Source of the DNA: an uncultured Candidatus Pelagibacter sp.
Lineage (GTDB): Bacteria > Pseudomonadota > Alphaproteobacteria > Pelagibacterales > Pelagibacteraceae
DNA length: 34,385 nt
Direction: 5' to 3'
Assembly: GCA_905618805.1 (NCBI GenBank)
Contig: CAJQSZ010000023.1
Location: 1-34,385 of the forward strand
The translations under genes were made by a program, and so were the position numbers. This document shows, one piece after another, positions 7,730 to 16,411 of this stretch (within the stretch, counting starts at the first letter, position 1; each line of letters opens with the position of its first letter). The notes under the pieces were generated by a model, which made no database searches, had not been told where the DNA came from, and saw only the letters and a program-made list of their open reading frames with translations.

Positions 7730-8839
7730 CTAAAATAAACCAAGGTCTTTTAGGTCATTAAACGTTGTAAAAAACATCAATGATAGCAATAAGAACATAC
7801 CGATTCGAAAAAAACCTTCTTGAATCTTTTGGCTTAATGGACGTCCCAGTACCTTTTCAATACCATAAAACATCAAATGTCCACCATCTAACATTGGAAT
7901 TGGGAAAAGATTTATTAGCCCTAAACTTATTGAGATGTATGCCATCAAACTAACAAAAGGCAAAATACCAAATTCAGCTACTTGACCGCTAATTTTTGCT
8001 ATTCTAATAGGCCCTCCTAATTGTGAACTATCACCAGAACCTCTGATCATGCTTCCTATATACTTAAGAGAAGAAATACATACATAATAAACTTCATTAA
8101 CTGAGTAAAATAAAGCTTTTGCAGGACCAAGTTTTACGTGATTTACCTTATTATTGTAAGCACCTAATTTAATTCCAACCATTCGTTTAGTAATTTTATT
8201 GCCAAAATTATCCTCACTCTCAGTCATGTTTGGTTTTACTCTAAAAATTAAATCTTCATCAAATCTATTTACTGTAAAATTGATAAGTTCATCTGTAGAC
8301 ATTGTAATATATTTTGAGACGTCCATAATGCTTTTAACCTCATTGCCATCAATTGAGACTACTATATCATTATCTTTTAAGCCAGCAACCATGGCAGGGC
8401 TATCTTTTAAAACTTCATTAATTATAGCTGGTGTAAAATCTTTACCAGAAAAAGTATAAATTGAAAAAAATATGAAAATAGCCAGTATAAAGTTTGCTAA
8501 AGGCCCACCAAATACAATTAAAGCTCTTTGATATAAAGGCTTTAATACAAATAATTTATCTTGGTCTTCTTTACTATATTGCTTTAAAATTATTTTTTGA
8601 TCAGCTTGACTATAAACGTTTCTATCACCAAAAAATTTAACATAACCTCCAAGTGGAACAATGCAAAATTTCCACCTAGTACCTGATTTATCATTCCAAC
8701 CAAACAACTCTTTACCAAAACCTATGGAAAAATCAGTAACACCTACCCCAAACCGTTTAGCAAAATAATAGTGACCATACTCGTGGATAAATACCACTAC
8801 TAAAATTAAAATAAGAAAAGGAACTATATAACTCAACAT
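7730..8839 (-). CDS. rseP: RIP metalloprotease RseP (site-2 protease family)
   Basis: Intramembrane zinc protease that cleaves anti-sigma factors and leftover signal peptides within the inner membrane. The 369-residue protein has the zinc motif HEYGH at 19-23 in its first membrane span. A periplasmic PDZ domain lies at about 125-205 (LKDSPAMVAGLKDNDIVVSIDG). The NLFPIPMLDGGH segment contains the third zinc ligand, with LDGG at 317-320. There is one PDZ domain, as in many alphaproteobacterial members, rather than the two of E. coli RseP. The usual neighbours (dxr, cdsA, bamA) are not adjacent here: HU lies downstream and a 276-base gap upstream. Confidence 0.93.
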   Translation of the reverse strand: MLSYIVPFLILILVVVFIHEYGHYYFAKRFGVGVTDFSIGFGKELFGWNDKSGTRWKFCIVPLGGYVKFFGDRNVYSQADQKIILKQYSKEDQDKLFVLKPLYQRALIVFGGPLANFILAIFIFFSIYTFSGKDFTPAIINEVLKDSPAMVAGLKDNDIVVSIDGNEVKSIMDVSKYITMSTDELINFTVNRFDEDLIFRVKPNMTESEDNFGNKITKRMVGIKLGAYNNKVNHVKLGPAKALFYSVNEVYYVCISSLKYIGSMIRGSGDSSQLGGPIRIAKISGQVAEFGILPFVSLMAYISISLGLINLFPIPMLDGGHLMFYGIEKVLGRPLSQKIQEGFFRIGMFLLLSLMFFTTFNDLKDLGLF

Positions 8840-9115
8840 GATGATTTTATTTTAACTGAATTTAAACACATACTCAATAGTAGATAGTAGATTAATAATA
8901 TTAAATAAATAAAATAATTTTTAATACATGTTTAGCTATAATAGATAGATCAAGCATATCTGTTGTTTTTTTTCTTCATTTTTATCTTTGAGTATTTAAT
9001 ATCTTTAAAAAGAATAATAAAAAAGAAAAGTGTGATATTTATTTTTTGAGATTTTTTTCTTGGTTAATTCAAAACTTTCTAAGGTACTTAAGCTATGTGG
9101 GTTTTAAGGGATTAT

Positions 9116-9343
9116 TTATCTTATAACTGATACAAATAATGCCATAAAACCTAAAATAAAAATCCCTAAGCTAAAAAAAATAAATTTGTGTTTTTTTTCA
9201 TTTTCTTCATCTATTTTTACTCTGTTCAATAATTTATTAATATCAACGTTTCTTTCTTTACTTATGTTATGTGAGTGAGATAATTTTTTTTTATCTAGTT
9301 TTTTTTCATTTAATTTAAAATTGTGAAAGAATGTGTTGGTCAT
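9116..9343 (-). CDS. Small tail-anchored membrane protein, 75 aa
   Basis: Unrecognised. Residues 1-53 are hydrophilic and highly charged (LNEKKLDKKKLSHSHNISKE, then VDINKLLNRVKIDEENEKK). Residues 54-74 form one membrane span (FIFFSLGIFILGFMALFVSVI) with a single Arg after it, so the charged domain probably faces the cytoplasm. The MDxNxLLxRVR-like middle resembles other short alphaproteobacterial anchored proteins, but I cannot name one. It lies 42 bases downstream of the dimethylglycine dehydrogenase-like gene on the same strand and may be the last gene of that operon. The 276 bases between it and rseP (8840-9115) hold nothing I can support beyond A+T-rich sequence. Confidence 0.6.
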   Translation of the reverse strand: MTNTFFHNFKLNEKKLDKKKLSHSHNISKERNVDINKLLNRVKIDEENEKKHKFIFFSLGIFILGFMALFVSVIR

Positions 9344-9385
9344 TAACTAGTTTAATCATTAATTAATTATGAGCACAATAAAGAA

Positions 9386-11830
9386 TTATAAATATCTAAC
9401 CTGTTTGTCTTTTAGAGGAGTCGCCTCTACTACAGCTTGATATTTTTTTTTAGCAACCTCTATATATAGATTCGTGCTCATCAGTTCTTCATTAGAGTAT
9501 TTTGAGTTTATGTAGCCAAAAGATATATTTTTTTTATAGTTAAATGAATAGTTTCCAGATGTAGTTTTGCCAATAATTTCATTTTTAAAATAAATTGGCT
9601 CTTCATGAATTAGCAACGGATGTCCTGCAATATTATCTTTTAATGAAAGCATAACAAATCTTTTACCTTGCTTTTTTTCTTTGATTTTTAACAAACTTTT
9701 TTTTCCTATAAAGTCAATTTCTTTTTTATAGCTAATTGCAAAATTTAATCCTGCTTCATATTGGTTCTCTTCCGGTGACATATCATGACCCCAATGAAGA
9801 AAACCACTCTCCATTCTCATAGTATCCATTGCATGCGCTCCGCAATGAGATAATTTATGATTTTTACCTTCTTCTATAATTAGTTGATAAATTTCTTTAG
9901 CATCATTGCTGTTTATGTAGATCTCAAAGCCTAATTCTCCGACATAAGACAATCTTTGTACCCAAACTTTTTTGGAACCTATTTGAATAAATTTTCCTCT
10001 ACCAAATTTTAAATTGTTATTCGAAAAATTATCTTTTGATATTCTGGAAATCAAGTTTCTACTTTTAGGACCAAAAATTCCTAAACAAACAAGCTCATCT
10101 GTTATGTCTTTTAATTTTAATTTTGATGATAAATGTTTTAAAATGTGTGCTTTATCATGTGTTCTTGTTGCTCCAGAACTTATTATTCTAAAATGATTTT
10201 CCTCAATACAAATAACTGTCACGTCTGTCTCAATCCCGCCTGCTTCATTAAGCATTTGAGTATAAGTTGAACTTCCAACTTTGTCTTTGATATTTGCTGT
10301 ACATATTCTTTGTAGTTCACTGTGGGCTACCTCACCTTTTATTTCATATTTTGAAAATGGAGATAATTCATACAACCCAACATTACTGACTGTATTTTTG
10401 GTTTCAAACTCTACTGATGGATACCAATTTTGATAATCAAAACTATATTTGTATTCTGGTACCTCACCATTCAACGCATACCACATTGGTCTTTCATACT
10501 CACCAGACACTCCAAAGCATGCTCCAGCTTTTTTTAATTCATCATGGTATGGTAGTAGTCTTTGATTTCTAGATGTTTGATGCTGCTTGTATGGCCAGTG
10601 CATTCCATACAGGTCACCTAATGTTTCAGTAACACGTTCCATAATAAATTTTTTAGATGAGTGGAATTTTTGAAATCTTTTTATATCTAATGAAAATAAA
10701 TCTTCACTCATATATCCATTGATCATCCATTCTGCTGTAACTCTACCGGCTCCACCAGAGCTCGCTATACCTATACTATTAAATCCACAGCAGGTAAAAA
10801 GATTATTTATCTCTGGCGTTTCACCTAATAGATACTGAGTATCTGGAGTAAAAGACTCTGGTCCTGAAAAAAATTTTCTAATTCCAGCTGTCTTTAACAT
10901 TGGTAATCTTTGAAATGATTTTATTAGATAAGGTTCAAAATGATCAAAGTCATCTGGAAATTCACCAAACGAAAAATTCTCTGGAACTACTCCTTTGTCT
11001 TTAAAAGCAGGTTTTGCATTAGGCTCAAAAATACCTACTAACATTTTCCCCGCATCTTCTTTCAGATAAAGACACGAGTTGTAATCTCTTAAGACAGGTA
11101 AATTCTTTGGTAATTTATCTAATGGCTCTGTTATTATGTAAAAATGCTCATTTGGATATAGGGGTATACTTACTCCAATATCTTCTCCAATTTGTCTTGA
11201 CCACATCCCAGTTGCAATTACAACATATTCACAGTCAATTTTACCGAATTTAGTTTGAACGCCAACAATTTTTTTACCATTAACTAATATTTTTTCTACT
11301 GGAGTTTTTTCAAATATTTGAGCCCCTTCCATTTTGGCAGCCTTAGCTAAAACATTTGTTACTCCCACCGGATCTGCTTGACCATCTTCAGGCATATAAA
11401 CGCCACCTAAAATATCCTCATTATTTATTACTGGGTAAAGCTCCTTAACTCTTTCTTTGCTGATAGCCTCAACATTAACATCAAATAATTGTGCAGCAGT
11501 AGCTTGTCTCAGTAACTCTTGTAATCTTTCTTCAGAACTTGCAATTGTGATTGCACCATTCTGTTTTAGTCCTGTTGATAACCCAGTTTTTTTTTCTAAT
11601 TCTTTATATAAATTTAATGAATATTTTCTAAGCTTTGTGATTGTCGCTGATGCTCCTAATTGACCCACAAGACCTGCTGCATGCCAAGTAGTTCCTGATG
11701 TAAGCTGATCTCGTTCTAAAAGGATAGTATCTTTCCATCCAAACTTTGCTAAATGATAAGCAACAGAACACCCTGCTATTCCCCCACCAATCACAACAAC
11801 TTTTGTGCTTGTTGGAATTTTTTTTTCCAT
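9386..11830 (-). CDS. Dimethylglycine/sarcosine dehydrogenase family flavoprotein with C-terminal GcvT domain
   Basis: An 814-residue enzyme predicted to demethylate an N-methylated amine oxidatively, passing the one-carbon unit to tetrahydrofolate. The order is: a DAO-type FAD domain with VVVIGGGIAGCSVAYHL at 11-27 and SGTTWHAAG at 45-53, where H50 matches the covalent FAD site of mammalian dimethylglycine dehydrogenase; an FAO_M linker at about 370-430; a GcvT folate-binding domain at about 430-700; and the GcvT C-terminal barrel to the end. In SAR11 such enzymes oxidise dimethylglycine from glycine betaine. No bhmT or sarcosine oxidase genes are adjacent. Instead it follows ald by six bases in an operon with a transaminase, so the substrate could differ. 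Confidence is high for family, moderate for substrate. Confidence 0.85.
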   Translation of the reverse strand: MEKKIPTSTKVVVIGGGIAGCSVAYHLAKFGWKDTILLERDQLTSGTTWHAAGLVGQLGASATITKLRKYSLNLYKELEKKTGLSTGLKQNGAITIASSEERLQELLRQATAAQLFDVNVEAISKERVKELYPVINNEDILGGVYMPEDGQADPVGVTNVLAKAAKMEGAQIFEKTPVEKILVNGKKIVGVQTKFGKIDCEYVVIATGMWSRQIGEDIGVSIPLYPNEHFYIITEPLDKLPKNLPVLRDYNSCLYLKEDAGKMLVGIFEPNAKPAFKDKGVVPENFSFGEFPDDFDHFEPYLIKSFQRLPMLKTAGIRKFFSGPESFTPDTQYLLGETPEINNLFTCCGFNSIGIASSGGAGRVTAEWMINGYMSEDLFSLDIKRFQKFHSSKKFIMERVTETLGDLYGMHWPYKQHQTSRNQRLLPYHDELKKAGACFGVSGEYERPMWYALNGEVPEYKYSFDYQNWYPSVEFETKNTVSNVGLYELSPFSKYEIKGEVAHSELQRICTANIKDKVGSSTYTQMLNEAGGIETDVTVICIEENHFRIISSGATRTHDKAHILKHLSSKLKLKDITDELVCLGIFGPKSRNLISRISKDNFSNNNLKFGRGKFIQIGSKKVWVQRLSYVGELGFEIYINSNDAKEIYQLIIEEGKNHKLSHCGAHAMDTMRMESGFLHWGHDMSPEENQYEAGLNFAISYKKEIDFIGKKSLLKIKEKKQGKRFVMLSLKDNIAGHPLLIHEEPIYFKNEIIGKTTSGNYSFNYKKNISFGYINSKYSNEELMSTNLYIEVAKKKYQAVVEATPLKDKQVRYL

Positions 11831-11836
11831 TTTGGA

Positions 11837-12955
11837 TTAGATTGTTATTGCCTTTTCTGGTGAAACAAATTCATGTCCAAATACATTAGCTACTGCTTTA
11901 TAAGTAACCATTCCTTTATAAACATTTAGTCCAGCTAAGAAATTCTTATCTTCACCTAGGGCTTTTTCGTAACCTTTATTAGCAAGCTTTATTAGGTAAG
12001 GAAGTGTTGCAGTATTTAATGCAATAGTTGAAGTTCTTGGAACTCCACCTGGCATATTTGCTACACAGTAATGAACCACATCGTCAATAATATAAGTTGG
12101 ATCTCCATGAGTTGTTGGCCTACTGGTTTCAACACAGCCACCTTGATCAATTGCAACATCAACAATCACAGATCCTCTTTTCATTAATTTTAACATTGGT
12201 TTGGTAACTAGCTTTGGTGCTTCTGCACCTGGAATTAAAACGCCACCAATTAAAAGGTCTGCTTCAGACACTAATTTGTTTAAATCTATTTTATCACTTT
12301 GTTCTGGAATTATTTTATCACCAAACATTTCAACTAATTGCTTTAATCTCGCTTCTGATTTATCAACGATATGAACTTTAGCACCCATTCCAGTTGCGAT
12401 TACAGCAGCATTTTCCCCAACAACTCCACCACCTAAAATAACAACTGTACCTCCTTCTACTCCAGGAGCGCCTCCTAATAAAAGACCTCTACCCTTTTGA
12501 TTTTTTTCTAAACAATGAGCACCCGCTTGAACAGACATACGTCCAGCAACCGCACTCATAGGTGCAAGAAGTGGTAGTCTTCCATTATCATCTGTTACCG
12601 TTTCATAAGCAATACAAACACCTTTAGATTTAATTAGACCCTCAGTTAATTCTTTAGCAGCTGCTAAGTGAAGATAAGTGTATATAATCTGATTTTCCTT
12701 GATCATTTTAACTTCCTCAGTTTGAGGTTCTTTAACTTTAACAATGATATCTGCATCATTGAAAATATCTTCAGCTTTTTCAATTATTTTTGCACCAGCA
12801 TTAGTATATTGATCATTTTCAAAACCAGCTTCAAAACCACCGTTGTTTTCAACTAAAACTTCGTGTCCTTCTGATATTAAATTTTTAACACTATCGGGTG
12901 TTAACCCAATACGGTGCTCTTGCGGTTTTATTTCTTTAGGTACTCCTATTTTCAT
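11837..12955 (-). CDS. ald: Alanine dehydrogenase
   Basis: NAD-dependent interconversion of L-alanine with pyruvate plus ammonium. I chose ATG 12955 over the in-frame ATG 12976: AAGGAA lies eight bases before it, the protein then has the usual 372 residues, and family catalytic positions fall on their standard numbers. Those are R15, K75, H96 and D270, as in characterised Mycobacterium Ald. The Rossmann glycine motif GGGVVG is at about 175-180. It sits 44 bases downstream of the aminotransferase and six bases before the flavoprotein gene. Next to a pyruvate-dependent transaminase, its role would be to recycle alanine to pyruvate and release ammonium, as in taurine dissimilation in other bacteria. 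Confidence 0.96.
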   Translation of the reverse strand: MKIGVPKEIKPQEHRIGLTPDSVKNLISEGHEVLVENNGGFEAGFENDQYTNAGAKIIEKAEDIFNDADIIVKVKEPQTEEVKMIKENQIIYTYLHLAAAKELTEGLIKSKGVCIAYETVTDDNGRLPLLAPMSAVAGRMSVQAGAHCLEKNQKGRGLLLGGAPGVEGGTVVILGGGVVGENAAVIATGMGAKVHIVDKSEARLKQLVEMFGDKIIPEQSDKIDLNKLVSEADLLIGGVLIPGAEAPKLVTKPMLKLMKRGSVIVDVAIDQGGCVETSRPTTHGDPTYIIDDVVHYCVANMPGGVPRTSTIALNTATLPYLIKLANKGYEKALGEDKNFLAGLNVYKGMVTYKAVANVFGHEFVSPEKAITI

Positions 12956-12999
12956 AACATAATTTCCTTTTTGCAAATGCCTTAATTTAATAAAGATTT

Positions 13000-14346
13000 T
13001 TAATTTTTTTGATTTTTCTGATAGTTGGTAATGCCCGTTCTTAACTTATCAATAATTTCATCAATATGTTTTTCTTCACAGATAAATTGAGGTGCAATAA
13101 TTAAACAGTCTCCTGTTGCTTTAAAATTAACACCAGCTTCATAACACTCTTTAAAGCACTCCAATCCAGCTTTACCAGGTTTTGTGTTTAATTTTATATC
13201 AATTCCACCCATCATTCCATATCCTCTAATATTATCCACAGATTCTAAATCTTGAAGAGAAAATAATCCTTTTTGAAAATAAGGAGCTAAATTTTTTGCT
13301 CTATTAAAAATATCATCTTTTTCAAAAATATCTTGCACGGCAAGAGCTGCTGCAACCGCAACTGGTATTCCTGAATAAGTATAACCATGAAATAATTCAA
13401 CAGCACCTTTTGGTGAAGCATCCATTACTGCTTCATAAATAAAATCATTGCACGCAACAACACCCATTGGCACTACTCCATTAGTGGTAGCTTTTGCCAT
13501 AGTCATAATATCTGGCGTTACACCAAATTCATCAGCACCGAATTTTGAACCTGTTCTACCCCAACCGGTAATTACTTCATCAAAAATTAAAAGTATTCCA
13601 TGTTTGTCACAAATTTCTCGAAGTTTTTTTAGATATCCTTTTGGTGGGACTAATGTTCCAGTTGATCCAGCAATTGGTTCAACTATACAAGCTGCAATAT
13701 TTTCTCCTCCAAAATTTGCACAAATTGATTCTAAATCGTTTGCTAGATAATCTCCTGTCTCTGGCTGACCACTTACAAACTTATGTTCTGGTAAATGAGT
13801 ATGTCTAATATGTTGGACACCTGGCATTAGAACGCTTGCAAATGCCTTAACATTATTAACCATGCCACCAACTGATATACAGCCAATATTCATGCCATGA
13901 TAACCACGTTCACGTCCAACAAATCTATATCTTTCTCCATGTCCTTTTGCTCTGTGGTATGCAATAGCAATCTTAAGTGCAGTCTCTACAGCTGTAGATC
14001 CGCAAATTGTGTAAAACATTTTATTTAAATCACCTGGAGTATGTTTTGCAATTCTAGTTGCTAGCTCAAATGATCCACCAAACCCTTGTTGAAAAGGTTG
14101 AGCGTAATCTAAAGTTTCTAATTGTTTTGTTACCGCTTCTGTAATTTCTCTTCTACCGTGTCCAAGTGGATTACAAAATAATCCTGAGCTTGCATCTATT
14201 TGTGTTTTACCATGGTGAGTTGTTAAATAAACTCCTTTTGCTGCAGTAATTAATCTAGGGTTTTCTTTAAAATCCTTATTTGATGTAAAAGGCATCCAAT
14301 GTTCGTTTAATGAATTGGGTACTGAAGATCTATTTTCTGAGCTCAT
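13000..14346 (-). CDS. Class III omega-amino-acid:pyruvate aminotransferase (taurine- or beta-alanine-pyruvate type)
   Basis: PLP enzyme of 448 residues. It has DEVITGWGRTG from D256, which contacts the cofactor ring nitrogen, and the Schiff-base lysine K285 in MAKATTNGVVP. The opening NEHWMPFTSNKDF, the LDYAQPFQQG segment and the length match the omega-amino acid:pyruvate group, which includes beta-alanine:pyruvate and taurine:pyruvate (Tpa) aminotransferases. These cannot be told apart reliably by eye. It is the first gene of the operon with ald and is divergent from tauABC across a 200-base region. That context favours taurine or a similar omega-amino compound such as a polyamine-derived amine. 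A gene symbol is withheld because specificity is unproved. Confidence 0.87.
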   Translation of the reverse strand: MSSENRSSVPNSLNEHWMPFTSNKDFKENPRLITAAKGVYLTTHHGKTQIDASSGLFCNPLGHGRREITEAVTKQLETLDYAQPFQQGFGGSFELATRIAKHTPGDLNKMFYTICGSTAVETALKIAIAYHRAKGHGERYRFVGRERGYHGMNIGCISVGGMVNNVKAFASVLMPGVQHIRHTHLPEHKFVSGQPETGDYLANDLESICANFGGENIAACIVEPIAGSTGTLVPPKGYLKKLREICDKHGILLIFDEVITGWGRTGSKFGADEFGVTPDIMTMAKATTNGVVPMGVVACNDFIYEAVMDASPKGAVELFHGYTYSGIPVAVAAALAVQDIFEKDDIFNRAKNLAPYFQKGLFSLQDLESVDNIRGYGMMGGIDIKLNTKPGKAGLECFKECYEAGVNFKATGDCLIIAPQFICEEKHIDEIIDKLRTGITNYQKNQKN

Positions 14347-14546
14347 ATTTTTTTTAAGTAAATTAGTTTAAAAACTTTTAGACTAAATTAATTCGTTTTC
14401 TACAATTATTTTCTTCCTTAACCCAACATATCATGGTGACTATAAGTGCTACAACCTCAGAGTGTACGATTCTTTTTTGTTTTACTTCTCTCTTAAATTG
14501 AATTTTAATGGCCATAATTTAATTAAATTAACAAGAGGGAATAATA
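14347..14546. promoter_or_regulatory. Divergent control region between the aminotransferase operon and tauABC
   Basis: These 200 bases separate the two divergent starts and must hold both promoters. AGAGGG lies seven bases before the tauA ATG and is a clear ribosome binding site. On the minus strand TTGTAG-18-TATGTT is a weak promoter candidate for the transaminase operon. I see no convincing operator or riboswitch. Confidence 0.35.
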
Positions 14547-15533
14547 ATGAAAAAAATAGTAAGTTTTATTCTTGGAAGTATCCTTGCTCTTAACTTATCT
14601 GTATCAGTAGCAAATGCTGCTGCTAAAGAAGTTAGAATTGCATTCTTTTTAGAGTGGGCAAGTCCTAACCAAGAAGACAAAGTAAAAGGAACGTTTGCAA
14701 AAGCTTTCGGTGTTCCAGTTAAATGGACAAACTTTGCAACAGGTGGTGAAATGACCGAAGCTATGATGTCAGGAGATATTGATATCTCTTACTCACAAGG
14801 TCTTACTCCATTTGTAAATGCTGCAAACAGTAAAAAACCAATTACTCTAGTTGATGTTTCAATCCTTTATGGGATGAAAGGAACTACTTGTGTTGTTTCG
14901 AATGCTTCTGGAATTACAAAGGCAAATGCTTCTTCACTTGAGGGTAAAAAGGTAGCAGTTGCTTTAGGAACTATGGCTGATTACGTGTTCAGAGAAACTA
15001 TGAAAGTTGTTGGAGCTGATGCTTCAAAAATGACTATTGTTGACATGGTACCTGAAGATTCAGCAGTTGCTTTAGCAAACGGTGACGTTGCTATGTCATG
15101 TTTGTTCGGTAAAAAATCAATCGCAACAGCTCTTAAATCAGGTAAATTAATGTTATCTGTTAAAGAAGCTTCAGATAATGGTATTGCTGGTATCGATATT
15201 ACTTCAGTGACTAATAAATTTATGAAAGAAAACCCAGGTATGGTTAGAACTTTCTTAGAAATTACTCACGAAGCCAATGCTAGATACAAATCTGGTAAAT
15301 CAGACATGAATGTTATCTCTAAAGATGCGACTATGGATGTTAAATCTACTTCAGACCAAATGGCTAGCTTCGGCTTCCCATCTGTAGATGAGCAAATGAA
15401 TGACTACTTTGCTAAAAATGGAATACTTATGAAGTATTTAGCAATAATGGGTGAAATGTTTGCTACATCTGAGAATCCTATGCTTAAGGATTATTCAAAA
15501 GTAGTTAACACTAGTTTCTTACCAGGAAATTAA
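14547..15533 (+). CDS. tauA: Taurine/sulfonate-type ABC transporter substrate-binding protein
   Basis: Periplasmic ligand-binding protein of 328 residues. A signal peptide (MKKIVSFILGSILALNLSV, cleavage near ANA-AA at about 24) precedes a mature protein beginning EVRIAFFLEWASP. It belongs to the nitrate/sulfonate/taurine group (NMT1/SsuA-like): a FATGGEMTEAMMSGDIDISY segment (given in part as ATGGEMTEAMMSGDIDI) and GKKVAVALGTMADYVFRE are characteristic of TauA. The first gene of tauABC, it is followed by a strong terminator and then by tauB, which allows the binding protein to be made in excess. Codon use is visibly more biased toward GCT/GGT/GAA than in neighbours, consistent with high expression. 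The ligand is inferred from family and context. Confidence 0.87.
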   Translation: MKKIVSFILGSILALNLSVSVANAAAKEVRIAFFLEWASPNQEDKVKGTFAKAFGVPVKWTNFATGGEMTEAMMSGDIDISYSQGLTPFVNAANSKKPITLVDVSILYGMKGTTCVVSNASGITKANASSLEGKKVAVALGTMADYVFRETMKVVGADASKMTIVDMVPEDSAVALANGDVAMSCLFGKKSIATALKSGKLMLSVKEASDNGIAGIDITSVTNKFMKENPGMVRTFLEITHEANARYKSGKSDMNVISKDATMDVKSTSDQMASFGFPSVDEQMNDYFAKNGILMKYLAIMGEMFATSENPMLKDYSKVVNTSFLPGN

Positions 15534-15546
15534 TAGTTAAAAAATT

Positions 15547-15583
15547 AAAGGCGCCAATTTTTAACAATTGGTGCCTTTTTTTT
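15547..15583 (+). terminator. Terminator between tauA and tauB
   Basis: AAAGGCGCCAATT (15547-15559) pairs with AATTGGTGCCTTT (15566-15578) around TTTAAC, with one G-U pair, and runs straight into a T tract to 15583. It is the best rho-independent terminator in the window. It is probably a partial stop that lowers expression of tauBC relative to tauA. Confidence 0.85.
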
Positions 15584-15612
15584 AATAAAAATTCTTATAT
15601 AAAGTTTCTGTT

Positions 15613-16410
15613 ATGAGTGAGCTAATTTCTCAAAATTTAAATATGATCTTTACATCTCCTAAGGGAGATACTGTTCATGCACTTAAAGATGTAAATTTCA
15701 CTCTTAAAAAAGGAGAACTTTTAACAGTTCTTGGTCCTTCTGGTTGTGGAAAAACAACTTTATTAAATATTACAGCAGGGTTTCTTAGACCAACTTCTGG
15801 AATAATTAGCCTGGGTGGTAATGAAATTAATGGACCTGGAGTTGAAAGAGGTATGGTTTTTCAACAGGGTGCCTTGTTCGAATGGTTAACTGTTGCTGAG
15901 AATGTAAACTTTGGTTTACGAATGAAAAAAGAAGATCCAATTAAAACTGCAAAAAAAGTTGATGAGTGGTTAGATATAGTTGGCTTACAAGGTTTTGGAA
16001 ATACCCCTACTTACCAATTATCAGGAGGTATGCAGCAAAGAGTTGCTCTCGCAAGATGTTTAATTAATGACCCAGATTTAATTTTAATGGATGAGCCTTT
16101 AGGAGCGTTAGATGCCCTAACAAGAGAAAAAATGCAGGGTTTAGTTTTAAAAATTTGGAAAGAAACAGGTAAAACAATTATTCTAATTACTCACTCTGTT
16201 GAGGAAGCACTTTTATTGGGTGAAAGAGTTTACGTCATGGCTCCAAGGCCAGGCCGTATACATAAAGAGTATAAACTGCCCTTCGCTTTAATGGGTTTAA
16301 ATCAAGATTTAAGAGAGATCAAAAATCACAAAGATTTTGTCAGTAAAAGAGAAGAAATACTTACGATGATTTGGGATATGGAAGAAGAAATTATGGGTAA
16401 AGATATCTGA
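15613..16410 (+). CDS. tauB: Taurine/sulfonate-type ABC transporter ATP-binding protein
   Basis: ATPase subunit of 265 residues with all nucleotide-binding motifs: Walker A GPSGCGKTT at 41-49, Q-loop FQQ at 83-85, signature LSGGMQQR at 136-143, Walker B LILMDEP at 156-162, D-loop GALD and switch His 194 in THSVEEA. It groups by sequence with the nitrate/sulfonate/taurine importers (SsuB/TauB/NrtD). Its stop lies one base before the ATG of the permease gene, so the two are certainly co-translated. The C-terminal tail (residues 205-265) is of normal length and lacks an added regulatory domain. Confidence 0.92.
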   Translation: MSELISQNLNMIFTSPKGDTVHALKDVNFTLKKGELLTVLGPSGCGKTTLLNITAGFLRPTSGIISLGGNEINGPGVERGMVFQQGALFEWLTVAENVNFGLRMKKEDPIKTAKKVDEWLDIVGLQGFGNTPTYQLSGGMQQRVALARCLINDPDLILMDEPLGALDALTREKMQGLVLKIWKETGKTIILITHSVEEALLLGERVYVMAPRPGRIHKEYKLPFALMGLNQDLREIKNHKDFVSKREEILTMIWDMEEEIMGKDI

Positions 16411-16411
16411 T

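Noticed and set aside
8840-9115. 276-base gap between rseP and the small tail-anchored protein gene searched for RNA or small genes
   Set aside because: Only A+T-rich sequence with homopolymers; an 11-codon frame at 9096 is too short to support.
13448-13750. 100-codon frame opposite the aminotransferase
   Set aside because: It is the complementary frame of a well-recognised PLP enzyme and has no recognisable content.
14434-14502. Short ORF (about 22 codons) in the tauA leader
   Set aside because: No ribosome binding site, unusual codons, and no fit with neighbours; the region is better explained as promoter DNA.
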